Positions 49,636-59,136 of a DNA stretch of 64,000 nt are shown piece by piece. Under the pieces are notes generated by a model. It searched no databases. It was not told where the DNA came from and saw nothing but the letters and a program-made list of their open reading frames with translations. The stretch is taken from positions 1 through 64,000 of the forward strand of contig NZ_FMIQ01000070.1 in assembly GCF_900095695.1 (NCBI RefSeq). The letters are read 5' to 3'. Position 1 is the stretch's first letter. Each line of letters opens with the position of its first letter. A program made the translations under genes and the position numbers. This stretch comes from Hafnia alvei. GTDB taxonomy: Bacteria > Pseudomonadota > Gammaproteobacteria > Enterobacterales > Enterobacteriaceae.

Positions 49636-50787
49636 TCACATCATTTCGATAAACGCACTCACGCGAGTATTAAGCTGGCCAATATCCGAGTTGGAGTAGT
49701 CCGTTTCGATTGCCATGTAAGGAATATCATGTTGCTGGCGCACATGCCGTTTGATGGCAAGAGACTCCACCGCGTAGGTATGGCAGGCCTGAAGAATAAC
49801 GTCGATAACGCCGTCGGCCTGATACTCGTCAATCATCTGGCTAAGCAGATTCAGGCGCTGGGTATTGGGGGAAATGCACGAACAACCAATCGCCAGATAT
49901 TTGTCGGTCAATGCGTCGTACACGTCGCCTTCTTCGCTAACCTGCATTTCAGTGGCTTTCGCGCCGGTGCAGTTTTCGTAACCCACCACCCAACCACCGT
50001 TTTCTTCTATGGCGCGAACCACTTTTTCTGCCGCGCCGCCGATTGGGCAGCCAGTTATCAAAATGCGTGGTCGTGGCTCAAGGCGTTTGCCTTGCTCATA
50101 TTCCTGCCGCACTTTTGCTGTTAAGGCGTTGAGTTCGTCGATCAGCGCATTTTTATCGAATTTGAAGGTGGCGCCGTATACGACCTTAAGGATCTCTACC
50201 CCAGAAAGTGCGGGAGGATTAAGCTGGCCCAAACGATAAAAAGAGGACAGCGCCGCACGTTCTTGGTTTTTTAGCGCAATGGCTGTACGCAGATCGTGCT
50301 CGCTAATTTTACGGCCAAACTGCTGTTCAAGCGTGCTCTGCAACCGCAAAATCTCAGCGCGCCATAGCGCACGTGAAGCGTCATCGCTGGCGCTGTTCGG
50401 CAGTTGCATCACATGTACCGGTTTGAACTCAGCCATGTACTCATACATTTTTTTCTTTCCGTCGCAGGTAGTTTCTCCCACAACCAGATCTGAAAAATAG
50501 AAATAGGGGCATTTATCCGTTTTGCCAAACCCGTAGCTGCTCTTGATCAGCGGGCAGAGATTACGCGGCAGATCTTTCTCTGCTTCTTCAATGGTTTCAT
50601 CGCTGGTTGAGCAAAGTGAAACCACCACCGCGCCGGCGGCTAAGGCAATTTCTTGTGGCATAAAGGTGCAGTAGGTACCCACCAGCGGGATGTTTTGTTC
50701 TTTGAGTTCTAAAACGGTGAGAAATCCCTGACGGCGTGCGTCGGAGAAGCTATCGAAAATGGCGGGTAATTCATTGATGAGTGACAT
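49636..50787 (-). CDS. yjiM: YjiM, 2-hydroxyacyl-CoA dehydratase D-type iron-sulfur protein
   Basis: The 383 residues (same as E. coli YjiM) belong to the HgdB/FldC family, whose best-studied stand-alone members carry a double-cubane [8Fe-9S] cluster and reduce small molecules when driven by the activase. Conserved Cys are visible at 40 (GTYCTFMPQE), 59, 78 (NLCPLIKSSYG), 93 (DKCPYFYFSD) and 108 (ETTCDGKKKMYEYM), with later ones in IGCSCISPN and ILQACHTYAVES. It is the first gene of yjiM-yjiL-DUF3343. No CoA substrate genes lie nearby, which favours a double-cubane reductase over a dehydratase. Confidence 0.87.
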   Translation of the reverse strand: MSLINELPAIFDSFSDARRQGFLTVLELKEQNIPLVGTYCTFMPQEIALAAGAVVVSLCSTSDETIEEAEKDLPRNLCPLIKSSYGFGKTDKCPYFYFSDLVVGETTCDGKKKMYEYMAEFKPVHVMQLPNSASDDASRALWRAEILRLQSTLEQQFGRKISEHDLRTAIALKNQERAALSSFYRLGQLNPPALSGVEILKVVYGATFKFDKNALIDELNALTAKVRQEYEQGKRLEPRPRILITGCPIGGAAEKVVRAIEENGGWVVGYENCTGAKATEMQVSEEGDVYDALTDKYLAIGCSCISPNTQRLNLLSQMIDEYQADGVIDVILQACHTYAVESLAIKRHVRQQHDIPYMAIETDYSNSDIGQLNTRVSAFIEMM

Positions 50788-50917
50788 GGCTATTCCTTCC
50801 CCGGACCCGGGCGAACGATGATTTAGGGTTTAGATAGAAAACGTACGGTCACGATGTACCGTAGAAAAACTAAACGATCGTAGGGGACTATAGCCTTAAG
50901 AAGATAATGGTTATAGG

Positions 50918-50938
50918 AGGTGGCTCACAGAGCCACCT
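50918..50938. other. Hairpin between yjiM and rluA
   Basis: AGGTGGCTC (50918-50926) pairs with GAGCCACCT (50930-50938) around a 3-base loop. It lies 15 bases after the rluA stop codon on the minus strand and has no T tract, so it may be a weak end signal for the rapA-rluA message. Confidence 0.45.
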
Positions 50939-50952
50939 TATTGGGAAAGGCT

Positions 50953-51690
50953 TTAGAAATCAGGCTCGCAGCTAAAATGCATCGCGGTGCCAAACTCAGG
51001 ATGGGTAATACGCAGTTCTTGAGCGTGCAGCTGAAGGCGTGGAGCCATCGCTTTGGCTTCGGGATGTGCGTAAAACTTATCACCGAGAATAGGATGGCCT
51101 AGCGCCAGCATGTGTACACGCAGCTGGTGTGATCGACCAGTGATGGGCGTCAGTTTCACTCGCGTGGAACCATCGGCATCGCGGCTTAGGACCAGATAAC
51201 CGGTTTGCGCCGATTTTCCGTGCTCAAAGCACACTTTCTGCTTAGGCCGATTGGGCCAATCGCAGATCAAAGGTAAATCGATCAGGCCTTCGTCATGCTC
51301 CATATGACCCCATATGCGGGCAATATAGCTTTTCTTCGGCTCGCGTTCGCGGAACTGGCGCTTAAGCTCGCGCTCGGCGGCTTTCGTCAGCGCAACGACC
51401 ATAACGCCGCTGGTCGCCATATCTAACCGATGCACCGATTCGGCTATGGGGAAATCAGCCTGAACGCGGGTCATCACGCTGTCCCTGTGCTCTTCAGCAC
51501 GCCCCGGAACAGACAGCAACCCGCTTGGCTTATTAACCACGATGATATGCTCATCTTGATATAAAACATGCAGCCAAGGCTCACGCGGGGGATGGTATTC
51601 CCCCAGCGGCGGCGTTCCTCCCGACAGCGCAGGATCTACGCCGCCAGCGACCGGATTGATTAGGGTATTATGGAGCAGGGGAGTCGTCAT
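50953..51690 (-). CDS. rluA: Dual-specificity RNA pseudouridine synthase RluA
   Basis: RluA makes pseudouridine at position 746 of 23S rRNA and position 32 of several tRNAs. The catalytic Asp is in ESVHRLDMATSG, and NKPSGLLSVPGR, LICDWPNRPKQKVCFEHG and PITGRSHQLRVHMLALGHP are as in E. coli. At 245 residues it is about 26 longer than E. coli (219) because of a Gly/Pro-containing N-terminal lead before REPWLHVLYQDEH. The start ATG overlaps the rapA stop (TAATG), which supports the long form. Confidence 0.95.
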   Translation of the reverse strand: MTTPLLHNTLINPVAGGVDPALSGGTPPLGEYHPPREPWLHVLYQDEHIIVVNKPSGLLSVPGRAEEHRDSVMTRVQADFPIAESVHRLDMATSGVMVVALTKAAERELKRQFREREPKKSYIARIWGHMEHDEGLIDLPLICDWPNRPKQKVCFEHGKSAQTGYLVLSRDADGSTRVKLTPITGRSHQLRVHMLALGHPILGDKFYAHPEAKAMAPRLQLHAQELRITHPEFGTAMHFSCEPDF

Positions 51691-54596
51691 TATTGATGAG
51701 ACACCACGATGAGGCGAATCGCATCCAAACGCCAGCCGGCCTGATCCAGGTTCTCTAGCACCTGACGGCGGTTGAATTCCAGCGTTTCCAGCTCGTCATC
51801 ACGAATGTTCGGGTTAACGGCTTTCAAGGATTCCAAGCGCGCCAGTTCAGCGCTGAGTTTTTCGTCGGCTTCACGTTTCGCTTCGTTGATGAGCGCAGTC
51901 GCTTGCTCGCCAATCAGCGCCTCGCCTGCTTGCAGCATGGCGTGGACGTTCGGCTGAACGGCGTTCACCAGCTTGCTCGAAGTGTGGCGGTTGATGGAGT
52001 TCAACTGACGGTTAAAGCTCTCAAACTCAACCTGAGCGGCTAAGTTGGTGCCTTTCGCGTCCAACAGCATACGTACCGGCGTTGGCGGCAAGAAACGGGT
52101 CAGTTGCAGGTGTTTCGGTGCCTGAGCTTCCACCACGTAAATGGCTTCTAACAGCAGCGTGCCCACTGGCAATGCCTTGTTTTTCAACAAAGAAACTGCG
52201 CAGCTACCGGTATCGCCAGACAAGATCAGATCCAAGCCGTTGCGAATAATCGGATGTTCCCAGCTAATAAACTGTGCATCTTCGCGTGACAGAGCCTGTT
52301 CACGGTCGAAGGTGACGGTGCAGCCATCCTGCGGCAGACCTGGGAAATCAGGCACCAGCATATGTTCTGACGGCGTCAGGATAATCATGTTGTCGCTCTG
52401 ATCGTCCTGATTGATACCCACGATATCAAACAGATTCAGCGCAAAGTTCACCAAGCCAACGTCGTTATCCTGATCGGCAATGGCTTCAGCCAGTTCTTGC
52501 GCGGCTTCGCCGCCGTTTGAATGCATTTCTAACAGGCGATCGCGGCCCTGTTCCAGTTGAACTTTCAGAGTATCGTGCTGAGCGCGGCACTCTTTGATGA
52601 AGTCATCAAAACCGTCCAACTGAGACGGTGCAGCCAAATAGCCCAGTAGCGTTTGATAGCTGCTGTCATAGATGGTGCGTCCGGTTGGGCAAGTATGCTC
52701 AAACGCATCCAGACCTTCGTGATACCAGCGAACCAAGACCGACTGCGCGGTGTTTTCTAGGCAAGGAACGAAAATCTTGATGTCGTGATTCTGGCCAATA
52801 CGGTCCAGACGGCCAATACGCTGTTCCAGCAGGTCAGGGTTGAATGGCAGGTCGAACATCACCAGATGGTGAGCGAACTGGAAGTTACGCCCTTCAGAGC
52901 CGATTTCGGAACACAGCAATACCTGTGCGCCATCTTCCTGCGAAGCAAAATAGGCCGCCGCACGGTCGCGTTCAATAATGGTCATGCCTTCGTGGAATAC
53001 CGCACCGCGAATTGCTTCGCGCTCGCGCAGTACCTGTTCCAAATTGACTGCCGATGCCGCCTGAGCGCAAATCACCAGCACTTTCTCATCGCGATGTGAG
53101 GTCAGGAAATTCATCAGCCATTCAACGCGTGGATCGAAGTTCCACCACGTGGCATTTTCGCCTTCAAATTCTTGGTAAATACGCTCTGGATACAGCATAT
53201 CGTTGGCGCGCGCTTCAACCGTTTTTTTGCTGCCCATAATACCGGACACTTTAATCGCGGTTTGATACTGCGAAGGCAATGGCAACGTAATCTGATGCAG
53301 TTCGCGCTGCGGGAAGCCTTTCACGCCCTGACGGGTATTACGGAACAGCACGCGGCTGGTGCCGTGGCGATCCATCAGCATTTTGACCAGCTCATTACGG
53401 GCGTCAACGCTGCCGGTGCCGCCAGCGTTAGCCGCTTTCAGCAATGGCTCAATATCTTGCTCGGCGATCATTTCGCTCAGCATATTGAGCTCTTCGTTGG
53501 TCAGATGACCATCGTTGAGCAGCAGCGTCACCGCGTCGGCGACCGGACGATATTTCTGCTGTTCGCTGACAAACTCTTGATAGTCATGGAAACGGTTTGG
53601 ATCGAGCAGGCGCAGGCGGGCAAAGTGGCTCTCTTGGCCTAATTGCTCTGGGGTGGCGGTTAACAGCAGCACGCCGGGGATATGCTCGGCTAATTGCTCG
53701 ATCACTTGGTATTCGCGGCTTGGCGCGTTTTCGCTCCATGCCAAATGATGTGCTTCATCGACGACTAACAGATCCCATGCGGCATCTGCCATTTGCTCTA
53801 AGCGCTGACGGTTGCGGCGCACAAAGTCCAGCGAGCAAATCACCATCTGTTCGGTTTCGAACGGGTTGGTTGCATCCAGCATGGCTTCGGCGTAGCGAGC
53901 ATCGTCAAACAGCGAGAAGCGCAGATTGAAGCGACGCAGCATTTCTACCAGCCACTGATGCTGCAAGGTTTCTGGAACCACAATCAGGATACGCTCAGCG
54001 CGACCCGCCAGCAGTTGCTGGTGGATAATCATCCCTGCTTCAATGGTTTTACCCAAACCCACTTCATCGGCGAGCAGAACGCGAGGCGCGTGGCGCTGAC
54101 CCACTTCATAAGCAATGTGCAACTGATGCGGGATCAGGCTGGCGCGCATACCGCGCAGGCCGCTCCACGGAAGACGGAACTGTTCGCTTTGATATTTACG
54201 CGCACGGAAACGCAGCGCAAAGCGATCCATACGGTCGATTTGCCCGGCAAACAGGCGGTCTTGAGGTTTGCTGAAGGTCAGTTTGCTATCGAGCAATACT
54301 TCGCGCATCACAACGTTAGCTTCTTCAGTATCCAATCGGGTGCCGATATACGTCAGCAGACCATTTTCCTCTTTGACTTCATCTATCTTTAACTGCCAGC
54401 CATCGTGGCTGGTGATAGTGTCACCCGGATTAAACATGACGCGGGTAATTGGGGAGTCATTACGTGAGTAAAGGCGGTTTTCGCCGGTCGCAGGGAAAAG
54501 CAATGTCACCATGCGGGCATCGATCGCCACAACGGTTCCTAATCCTAATTCGCTTTCCGTATCGCTGATCCAGCGTTGACCTAAGGTAAATGGCAT
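51690..54596 (-). CDS. rapA: RNA polymerase-associated SWI2/SNF2 ATPase RapA (HepA)
   Basis: RapA binds RNA polymerase and promotes its recycling after termination. The 968 residues equal E. coli. It has N-terminal Tudor-like domains (about 1-107), a SNF2 helicase core with [16 protein letters not shown] (about 175-190), the DEAH box in [11 protein letters not shown] (about 278), [11 protein letters not shown], and motifs V and VI in [13 protein letters not shown] and [12 protein letters not shown] (about 555-607), then a C-terminal RapA-specific part. It is upstream of rluA with a one-base overlap and downstream of polB. Confidence 0.98.
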   Translation of the reverse strand: MPFTLGQRWISDTESELGLGTVVAIDARMVTLLFPATGENRLYSRNDSPITRVMFNPGDTITSHDGWQLKIDEVKEENGLLTYIGTRLDTEEANVVMREVLLDSKLTFSKPQDRLFAGQIDRMDRFALRFRARKYQSEQFRLPWSGLRGMRASLIPHQLHIAYEVGQRHAPRVLLADEVGLGKTIEAGMIIHQQLLAGRAERILIVVPETLQHQWLVEMLRRFNLRFSLFDDARYAEAMLDATNPFETEQMVICSLDFVRRNRQRLEQMADAAWDLLVVDEAHHLAWSENAPSREYQVIEQLAEHIPGVLLLTATPEQLGQESHFARLRLLDPNRFHDYQEFVSEQQKYRPVADAVTLLLNDGHLTNEELNMLSEMIAEQDIEPLLKAANAGGTGSVDARNELVKMLMDRHGTSRVLFRNTRQGVKGFPQRELHQITLPLPSQYQTAIKVSGIMGSKKTVEARANDMLYPERIYQEFEGENATWWNFDPRVEWLMNFLTSHRDEKVLVICAQAASAVNLEQVLREREAIRGAVFHEGMTIIERDRAAAYFASQEDGAQVLLCSEIGSEGRNFQFAHHLVMFDLPFNPDLLEQRIGRLDRIGQNHDIKIFVPCLENTAQSVLVRWYHEGLDAFEHTCPTGRTIYDSSYQTLLGYLAAPSQLDGFDDFIKECRAQHDTLKVQLEQGRDRLLEMHSNGGEAAQELAEAIADQDNDVGLVNFALNLFDIVGINQDDQSDNMIILTPSEHMLVPDFPGLPQDGCTVTFDREQALSREDAQFISWEHPIIRNGLDLILSGDTGSCAVSLLKNKALPVGTLLLEAIYVVEAQAPKHLQLTRFLPPTPVRMLLDAKGTNLAAQVEFESFNRQLNSINRHTSSKLVNAVQPNVHAMLQAGEALIGEQATALINEAKREADEKLSAELARLESLKAVNPNIRDDELETLEFNRRQVLENLDQAGWRLDAIRLIVVSHQ

Positions 54597-54825
54597 AGAT
54601 TATCGACTCAACTTTTATGTATTGAACACTGATGATTGAACAACTACTGCATGGGCAGCAGGCGCTGCCGTGGGTAAGTGATTTTCACTTGGCCTACATT
54701 ATTAGCGATAGCGGGCCGCTTCGTTGCTTGAATTAAGCAATGAAGTAAATGTTTTAACTGAGGGAAGGGCGCTATGTTAAAGGATGAAGGCGCTTTCGTC
54801 ACCCCCAAACATGGAATTGTCTTAA

Positions 54826-57180
54826 CTAAAATAACCCGAGCTGGCCTGCGACCAGCGTGGTGAAGTCATCCTGCATGAACGGCAAAATAGCGTCGGCAAC
54901 CGGTTGTAGCTGACGTGAAAGGTAATGATCGTAGTCAATAGGGGCACGTTGGCGCTCTAATGGCTCAGGGCCTGCGGTGGTAATCACATAGCTAATCCAA
55001 CCGCTGTTTTGATACTGCAATGGACGATTAAGCTCACGATTATAGTCATCGGCAATTTTCGCCGCGCGAGCATGGGGGGGAACATTGCGCTGATATTCAC
55101 TCAGCTTGCGTCTTAGCCGTTTACGGTAAACCAAGCGGTCGTCAAATTCTCCCGCTAACAGGCGTTGGGTGTAATCGCGGATAAACTCTTGGTAAGGCTG
55201 GTTTTTAAATATGCGCGCATACAGCTCTTGTTGAAATTGCTGCGCCAGCGGCGTCCAGTCACTACGCACGGTTTCCATGCCTTTGTACATCATTTCGTCG
55301 CCTTTCAGACCCGCATAGCGCTTTTTGCTGCCAAGTTCGGCACCACGGATAGTCGGCATTAAAAAGCGCCGATAGTGGCATTCATATTCCAATTCTAACG
55401 CGCTGTCTAAGCCATATTCGGCTTGCAGGTGATCTTTCCACCATTGGTTTATCAGGGCGATCAGGCGTTGTCCGATAGCTTCAGCCTGTTTTTCATCGTG
55501 CGCATAATTGAGCCACACAAAAGTTGAATCCGTATCGCCGTAAATCACCGGATAGCCCTCTGCTTCAATCAACTCTCGCGTGCGGCGCATAATCTCATGG
55601 CCACGCATCGTTATGGATGATGCGAGGCGTGGATCGAAGAATCGACATCCGCTTGAACCCAATACGCCGTAAAACGCATTCATAATAATTTTGAGCGCCT
55701 GAGAGAGTGGGGCGTTTTTTTCGCGCTTAGCGGCCTCGCGGCCTTGCCATATTTGGCTCACGATATCCGGCAAACAGTGCTGCTCGCGGGCAAACCGTGC
55801 GCCGCGAAAACCGGCGACGGAGTGTTCATCGTCAGGCTGGCGCAGGCCCTCGATAAGCCCAACGGGGTCAATTAAGAAGGTACGAATAATCGAGGGGTAC
55901 AGGCTTTTATAATCTAGCACCAGCACAGAATCATACAGGCCGGGGCGCGAATCCATCACGAAGCCACCGGGGCTGGCCTCTTCGGGTAAATCGCCTTGAT
56001 TCGGTGCGACAAAACCGACGCGGTGCATGCGTGGTAAATAAAGATGCGTGAACGCGGCAACCGAACCGCCGTTGCGATCGGCATTTAAGCCCGTGACCGT
56101 GGCGCGTTCGAGTAAAAACGTCATCAGATGGGTATGCTCGAATATGCGGGTGACGAGTTCGCAGTCTTTCAGGTTGTAGTGTGCCAGCGCGGGTTTATCT
56201 TCGCGGAATCGACGATCGATTTCAGACATTCGGCTGTAGGGATCGTCCATCGCCTTCCCTTCGCCTAACAGCGTTTGAGACACATTTTCTAAGCTGAAAG
56301 AGGGGAAGTTCCAAAACGCGCTTTTTAGGGCTTCAATGCCGTCGATAATCAGGCGTCCGGTGGCAGCGGCGAAAAAGTGTCCTTGTTTAAAGCCATGCTC
56401 GCGCCACTCTAGCGCATCGCCCCCGCGGCCTAAACGCAAGGGAACGCCGTAACGCTCGGCGTGTTTTTGTAGCACGCGCAGATCAAACTGGATCAGATTC
56501 CAACCGATGATGGCATCAGGATCGTAATGCGCCATCCACTGATTTAAGGCTTCGAGCAACAGTGGGCGACTGTTCACGTAAACCAGATCGAAATCGAGCT
56601 GGCTAGCATCTCCATTTTCAGGGCCTAACATATACACCACGCGCTGGCCGCAGCCATGCAGACCGATGGAATAAAGCTCGCCGTGCATGGTGGTTTCGAT
56701 ATCCAGTGATACCAGCTTAAGCGTTGGGCGATAGCTGGGGTTCGGTTTTAGCTGCGTATTGCGCCAAACGCCTTGTGTATCCTGCTGGCCTGAAAACCAC
56801 ACCGGAGCGCAGATAAAACGCTCCATCAAATAGCGATCTGGCGGGCGGATATCCGCTTCATACAGCGTCATGCCTTGTTCCTTGAGGGTTTTCTCAAGGT
56901 TCATTAATTGGCGATAGCTACGGCAATAAATCCCCACGACGGGACGCTGATGAAAATCCTTCATCGGCAGCGGTTTTATCTCAATATTGCGCTCGTTTTT
57001 CAGCACCTTCTCTGCCTGTGGCAGCTGTTCTGCGGGTAAAAACGCAACGGCTTGTTGCGGCGCAATAGAGACTTTCTGTGGGCCGTTATCGGTCGCCAGC
57101 CACAGCTCCACCGACACGCCAGCCGGTGTATCCCGCCAATGACGGGTGAGGACGAAGCCTTGCTGTGGGGTATTTGCCAT
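54826..57180 (-). CDS. polB: DNA polymerase II
   Basis: Pol II is a family B polymerase with proofreading, induced in the SOS response and used in replication restart and lesion bypass. The 784 residues (783 in E. coli) have the exonuclease motif VSLDIETT (about 155) and [13 protein letters not shown], and the polymerase motifs [13 protein letters not shown] (about 420) and [11 protein letters not shown] (about 546). A LexA-like box lies 44 bases upstream of the start, fitting SOS control. E. coli has the ara genes next; here a repeat-bearing spacer follows upstream. Confidence 0.98.
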   Translation of the reverse strand: MANTPQQGFVLTRHWRDTPAGVSVELWLATDNGPQKVSIAPQQAVAFLPAEQLPQAEKVLKNERNIEIKPLPMKDFHQRPVVGIYCRSYRQLMNLEKTLKEQGMTLYEADIRPPDRYLMERFICAPVWFSGQQDTQGVWRNTQLKPNPSYRPTLKLVSLDIETTMHGELYSIGLHGCGQRVVYMLGPENGDASQLDFDLVYVNSRPLLLEALNQWMAHYDPDAIIGWNLIQFDLRVLQKHAERYGVPLRLGRGGDALEWREHGFKQGHFFAAATGRLIIDGIEALKSAFWNFPSFSLENVSQTLLGEGKAMDDPYSRMSEIDRRFREDKPALAHYNLKDCELVTRIFEHTHLMTFLLERATVTGLNADRNGGSVAAFTHLYLPRMHRVGFVAPNQGDLPEEASPGGFVMDSRPGLYDSVLVLDYKSLYPSIIRTFLIDPVGLIEGLRQPDDEHSVAGFRGARFAREQHCLPDIVSQIWQGREAAKREKNAPLSQALKIIMNAFYGVLGSSGCRFFDPRLASSITMRGHEIMRRTRELIEAEGYPVIYGDTDSTFVWLNYAHDEKQAEAIGQRLIALINQWWKDHLQAEYGLDSALELEYECHYRRFLMPTIRGAELGSKKRYAGLKGDEMMYKGMETVRSDWTPLAQQFQQELYARIFKNQPYQEFIRDYTQRLLAGEFDDRLVYRKRLRRKLSEYQRNVPPHARAAKIADDYNRELNRPLQYQNSGWISYVITTAGPEPLERQRAPIDYDHYLSRQLQPVADAILPFMQDDFTTLVAGQLGLF

Positions 57181-57223
57181 CGCGGTGATTTTTACCGATT
57201 AGGTTGCTGAGAACATAGCTAGT

Positions 57224-57239
57224 ATGAGTATTTATACAG
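57224..57239 (-). promoter_or_regulatory. LexA-like box upstream of polB
   Basis: On the minus strand the site reads CTGTATAAATACTCAT: a perfect CTG half, the AT-rich N10, and CAT in place of CAG. The E. coli polB box also begins CTGTATAAA. The weak second half suggests a leaky SOS operator. Confidence 0.65.
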
Positions 57240-57333
57240 TGGTTGTCTATTATTAGGCTTAAGGCTACGTGTGGTGATTGTTTATGATGGAGTGGTGTTA
57301 GGTTTCGTACGCTTATAGGCATCGAACTTCACA

Positions 57334-57507
57334 GTGACATTGTGCAAGCGTCCGAGCAAGGCGGCTCAGTCGCCGCCGCCTTGCATCCGGGCTTGGCACC
57401 ACCTTCCAGCCCGCTGCGCGGGTTCCCTCTCTACAAACTATGGGTTTAACCGCACCGTCGCAGAGGCGCTCCCGGCGCCCCTACGACTCTCGCCACATCC
57501 CTGTGGC
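57334..57507 (-). repeat. Structured intergenic repeat, copy A (minus orientation)
   Basis: Read on the minus strand, this copy has four hairpins in order: H1 GCCAC-AGGGAT-GTGGC (57507-57492); H2, a 13-bp stem (57487-57475 with 57469-57457, two G-T pairs); H3 CCCGC-GCA-GCGGG (57422-57410); H4, a 10-bp stem GCAAGGCGGC (57384-57375 with 57365-57356). After H4 comes CGGACGCTTGCAC. It is a diverged inverted copy of 57684-57863. Single-stranded parts GTTAAA, GGAACC and GGTGCC are shared, while the stems vary with pairing kept. Confidence 0.8.
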
Positions 57508-57683
57508 TCGTGCTGACCCGTCGTTTTTCGTTCGGCTGTACGGTAACGTGCCGGAGAAGGTCAACAGCCATAACTAAAAGCTAAAAATCCAAAGCTAAAA
57601 GAGTTGATGGGCAATGTTATCTTTTGACGTTGACCTGATGTGGCACGTTGTCCTTCAGCTGAATTGAGGAATGCAGGTTAGGA

Positions 57684-57863
57684 TTCGCCGACAGGGATGT
57701 CGGCGAAAGAACGGAGGAGCCAGGATGGCGATTGCCGTTCGTTCCGTTAAAACCGAAATGACGAGATGAAGGAACCTGCGTAGCAGGCTGAGGGACGGTG
57801 CCGAGCCGGGTCGCTAGGGGGCGGCGGTGAGCCCCCTAGCACGGACGCCCGCACTATTTTGAT
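57684..57863 (+). repeat. Structured intergenic repeat, copy B (plus orientation)
   Basis: This copy has H1 TTCGCCGAC-AGGGAT-GTCGGCGAA (57684-57707); H2 with outer stem GAACGG (57709-57714) and CCGTTC (57735-57740) and an inner GCC-AGGAT-GGC; H3 CCTGC-GTA-GCAGG (57775-57787); H4 GCTAGGGGGC (57813-57822) with GCCCCCTAGC (57831-57840); then CGGACGCCCGCAC. Loops and linkers match copy A. Stem bases differ from copy A in compensating pairs, for example T-A to C-G in H3 and two pairs in H4. Confidence 0.82.
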
Positions 57864-58019
57864 ATTAGCACCGATGCGTTAGGCGTACGTAACATCACAC
57901 AGCACCTATACTCATTAAGTTACTCATTTGTAAATAAACGTTTATCCCGGCAATGATAGGTTGACGGCAAACGGTCGGCTCCGCAAAATCGCTGGCTCAT
58001 TATTTCCGGTGGAAGAATT

Positions 58020-58787
58020 ATGGAAGCGTACCTGCAACACTTGGTGACCCAATCGGTAACCTACTCTCTGATCGCCGTGTTTTTAGTGGCGTTTTTGGAG
58101 TCTTTAGCATTGGTCGGGCTGCTTTTACCAGGTACGGTGATGATGGCAACGCTGGGCGCATTAATTGGCAGCGGACAGGTGAATTTCTACTATGCGTGGG
58201 GTGTGGGGATTCTGGCGTGTTTTGCCGGCGATTGGGTCTCCTATTTTATTGGCCGCGCTTTCAAAGATCCGCTCCATCGCTGGTCATTTATCAAGAAAAA
58301 CAAAGCGCTGCTTGATCGAACCGAACATGCTCTCCATCGTCATAGCATGATGACGGTGCTGATTGGCCGTTTCGTTGGCCCAACGCGGCCGGTTGTACCG
58401 ATGGTGGCGGGCATGCTGGCACTGCCGCCACGCAAATTTATTCCACCTAATATTATTGGCTGTATCACGTGGCCGCCGGTGTATTTCCTGCCGGGGATCT
58501 TAGCCGGTGTCGCGATTGATATACCGGCAGGCAGCGGTAGCACGTTATTCAAAGTGTTATTGGCGTTGGTAGTGGTTTCGATTTGGATTGCGGCGTGGCT
58601 GAGTTGGCGCTGGTGGCGAGAGGGCAAACGCTCGGCGGATAAACTGTCTCAGTGGCTTACACCGTGGCGTCTACGTATTGCAGCCGTTGCCATGTGGATC
58701 GCCGCCGTAGTGAGCTTTGTGCTGATGCATAACCACCCGCTGATGCCAATTTATCGCTCGCTGCTGTGGAAGGTGGTGCAGTTTTAG
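58020..58787 (+). CDS. yabI: DedA-family inner membrane protein YabI
   Basis: The 255 residues (254 in E. coli) form a DedA/SNARE-associated domain membrane protein. The family marks are FLESLALVGLLLPG (about 26-39), GDWVSYFIGRAFK (about 71-83) and IGRFVGPTRPVVPMVAG (about 115-131) with conserved Gly-Arg-Phe and Arg-Pro. DedA proteins are linked to proton-dependent lipid carrier recycling and membrane potential upkeep; the exact job of YabI is unknown. It lies directly before thiQ in E. coli; here a small gene sits between. Confidence 0.95.
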   Translation: MEAYLQHLVTQSVTYSLIAVFLVAFLESLALVGLLLPGTVMMATLGALIGSGQVNFYYAWGVGILACFAGDWVSYFIGRAFKDPLHRWSFIKKNKALLDRTEHALHRHSMMTVLIGRFVGPTRPVVPMVAGMLALPPRKFIPPNIIGCITWPPVYFLPGILAGVAIDIPAGSGSTLFKVLLALVVVSIWIAAWLSWRWWREGKRSADKLSQWLTPWRLRIAAVAMWIAAVVSFVLMHNHPLMPIYRSLLWKVVQF

Positions 58788-58832
58788 TTGTGTGGGTAGA
58801 TTCTTTGAAGTGTATGGAGAGCGAGTTAATCG

Positions 58833-59129
58833 ATGGAGATGATGATGAAAACTGTAACGGTAATTTTATTGTTTTTGGTATTTAGCAGCTATTCATTTGG
58901 CGAGGAAAACAATGAACCTTCAGATATCGCTGAATTTACTATAACCGCCGAGAACTGTGAACATTTTGCAGGTGAGTGGGATAACACCCTTCCCGAAGAA
59001 AATAAGAAGATGATTGAAAAATCAATCGCTCAATATTGCGGTAAAGCAAAAAAAGACCTACCTGAGTTAAGAAAAAAATATCAAAACAATAAGGATGTTA
59101 CCGAAATTTTATCAGGCTATTCATTTTAA
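58833..59129 (+). CDS. Small exported protein of unknown function
   Basis: I do not recognise this 98-residue protein. It starts with a clear signal peptide (MKTVTVILLFLVFSSYSFG, cleavage likely before EENNEP), so it is probably periplasmic, leaving about 75 residues. The mature part is acidic at first and Lys-rich later, with exactly two Cys (AENCEHF and QYCGKAK) that could form a disulfide. The start may be ATG 58833 or 58845: four in-frame ATG codons lie close together. The DNA is clearly more AT-rich than yabI and thiQ, which suggests recent acquisition. Confidence 0.65.
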   Translation: MEMMMKTVTVILLFLVFSSYSFGEENNEPSDIAEFTITAENCEHFAGEWDNTLPEENKKMIEKSIAQYCGKAKKDLPELRKKYQNNKDVTEILSGYSF

Positions 59130-59136
59130 AATACCG

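Larger units (their letters stand above)
57181..58019. other. Non-coding region between polB and yabI, replacing the ara locus of E. coli
   Basis: This 839-base region contains a LexA-like box, two inverted copies of a GC-rich structured repeat (57334-57507 and 57684-57863) and an AT-rich spacer between them (57508-57683) in which I see nothing. A 60-codon frame across the first repeat has no ribosome site or family and is not called. The remainder leads to yabI. Confidence 0.75.

Noticed and set aside
49438-50124. 228-codon plus-strand frame opposite yjiL/yjiM
   Set aside because: It spans the junction of two real genes on the other strand and shows no family pattern.
57334-57516. 60-codon reading frame across repeat copy A
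   Set aside because: It lies wholly in the structured repeat, has no ribosome site or known family, and is cut by hairpins.
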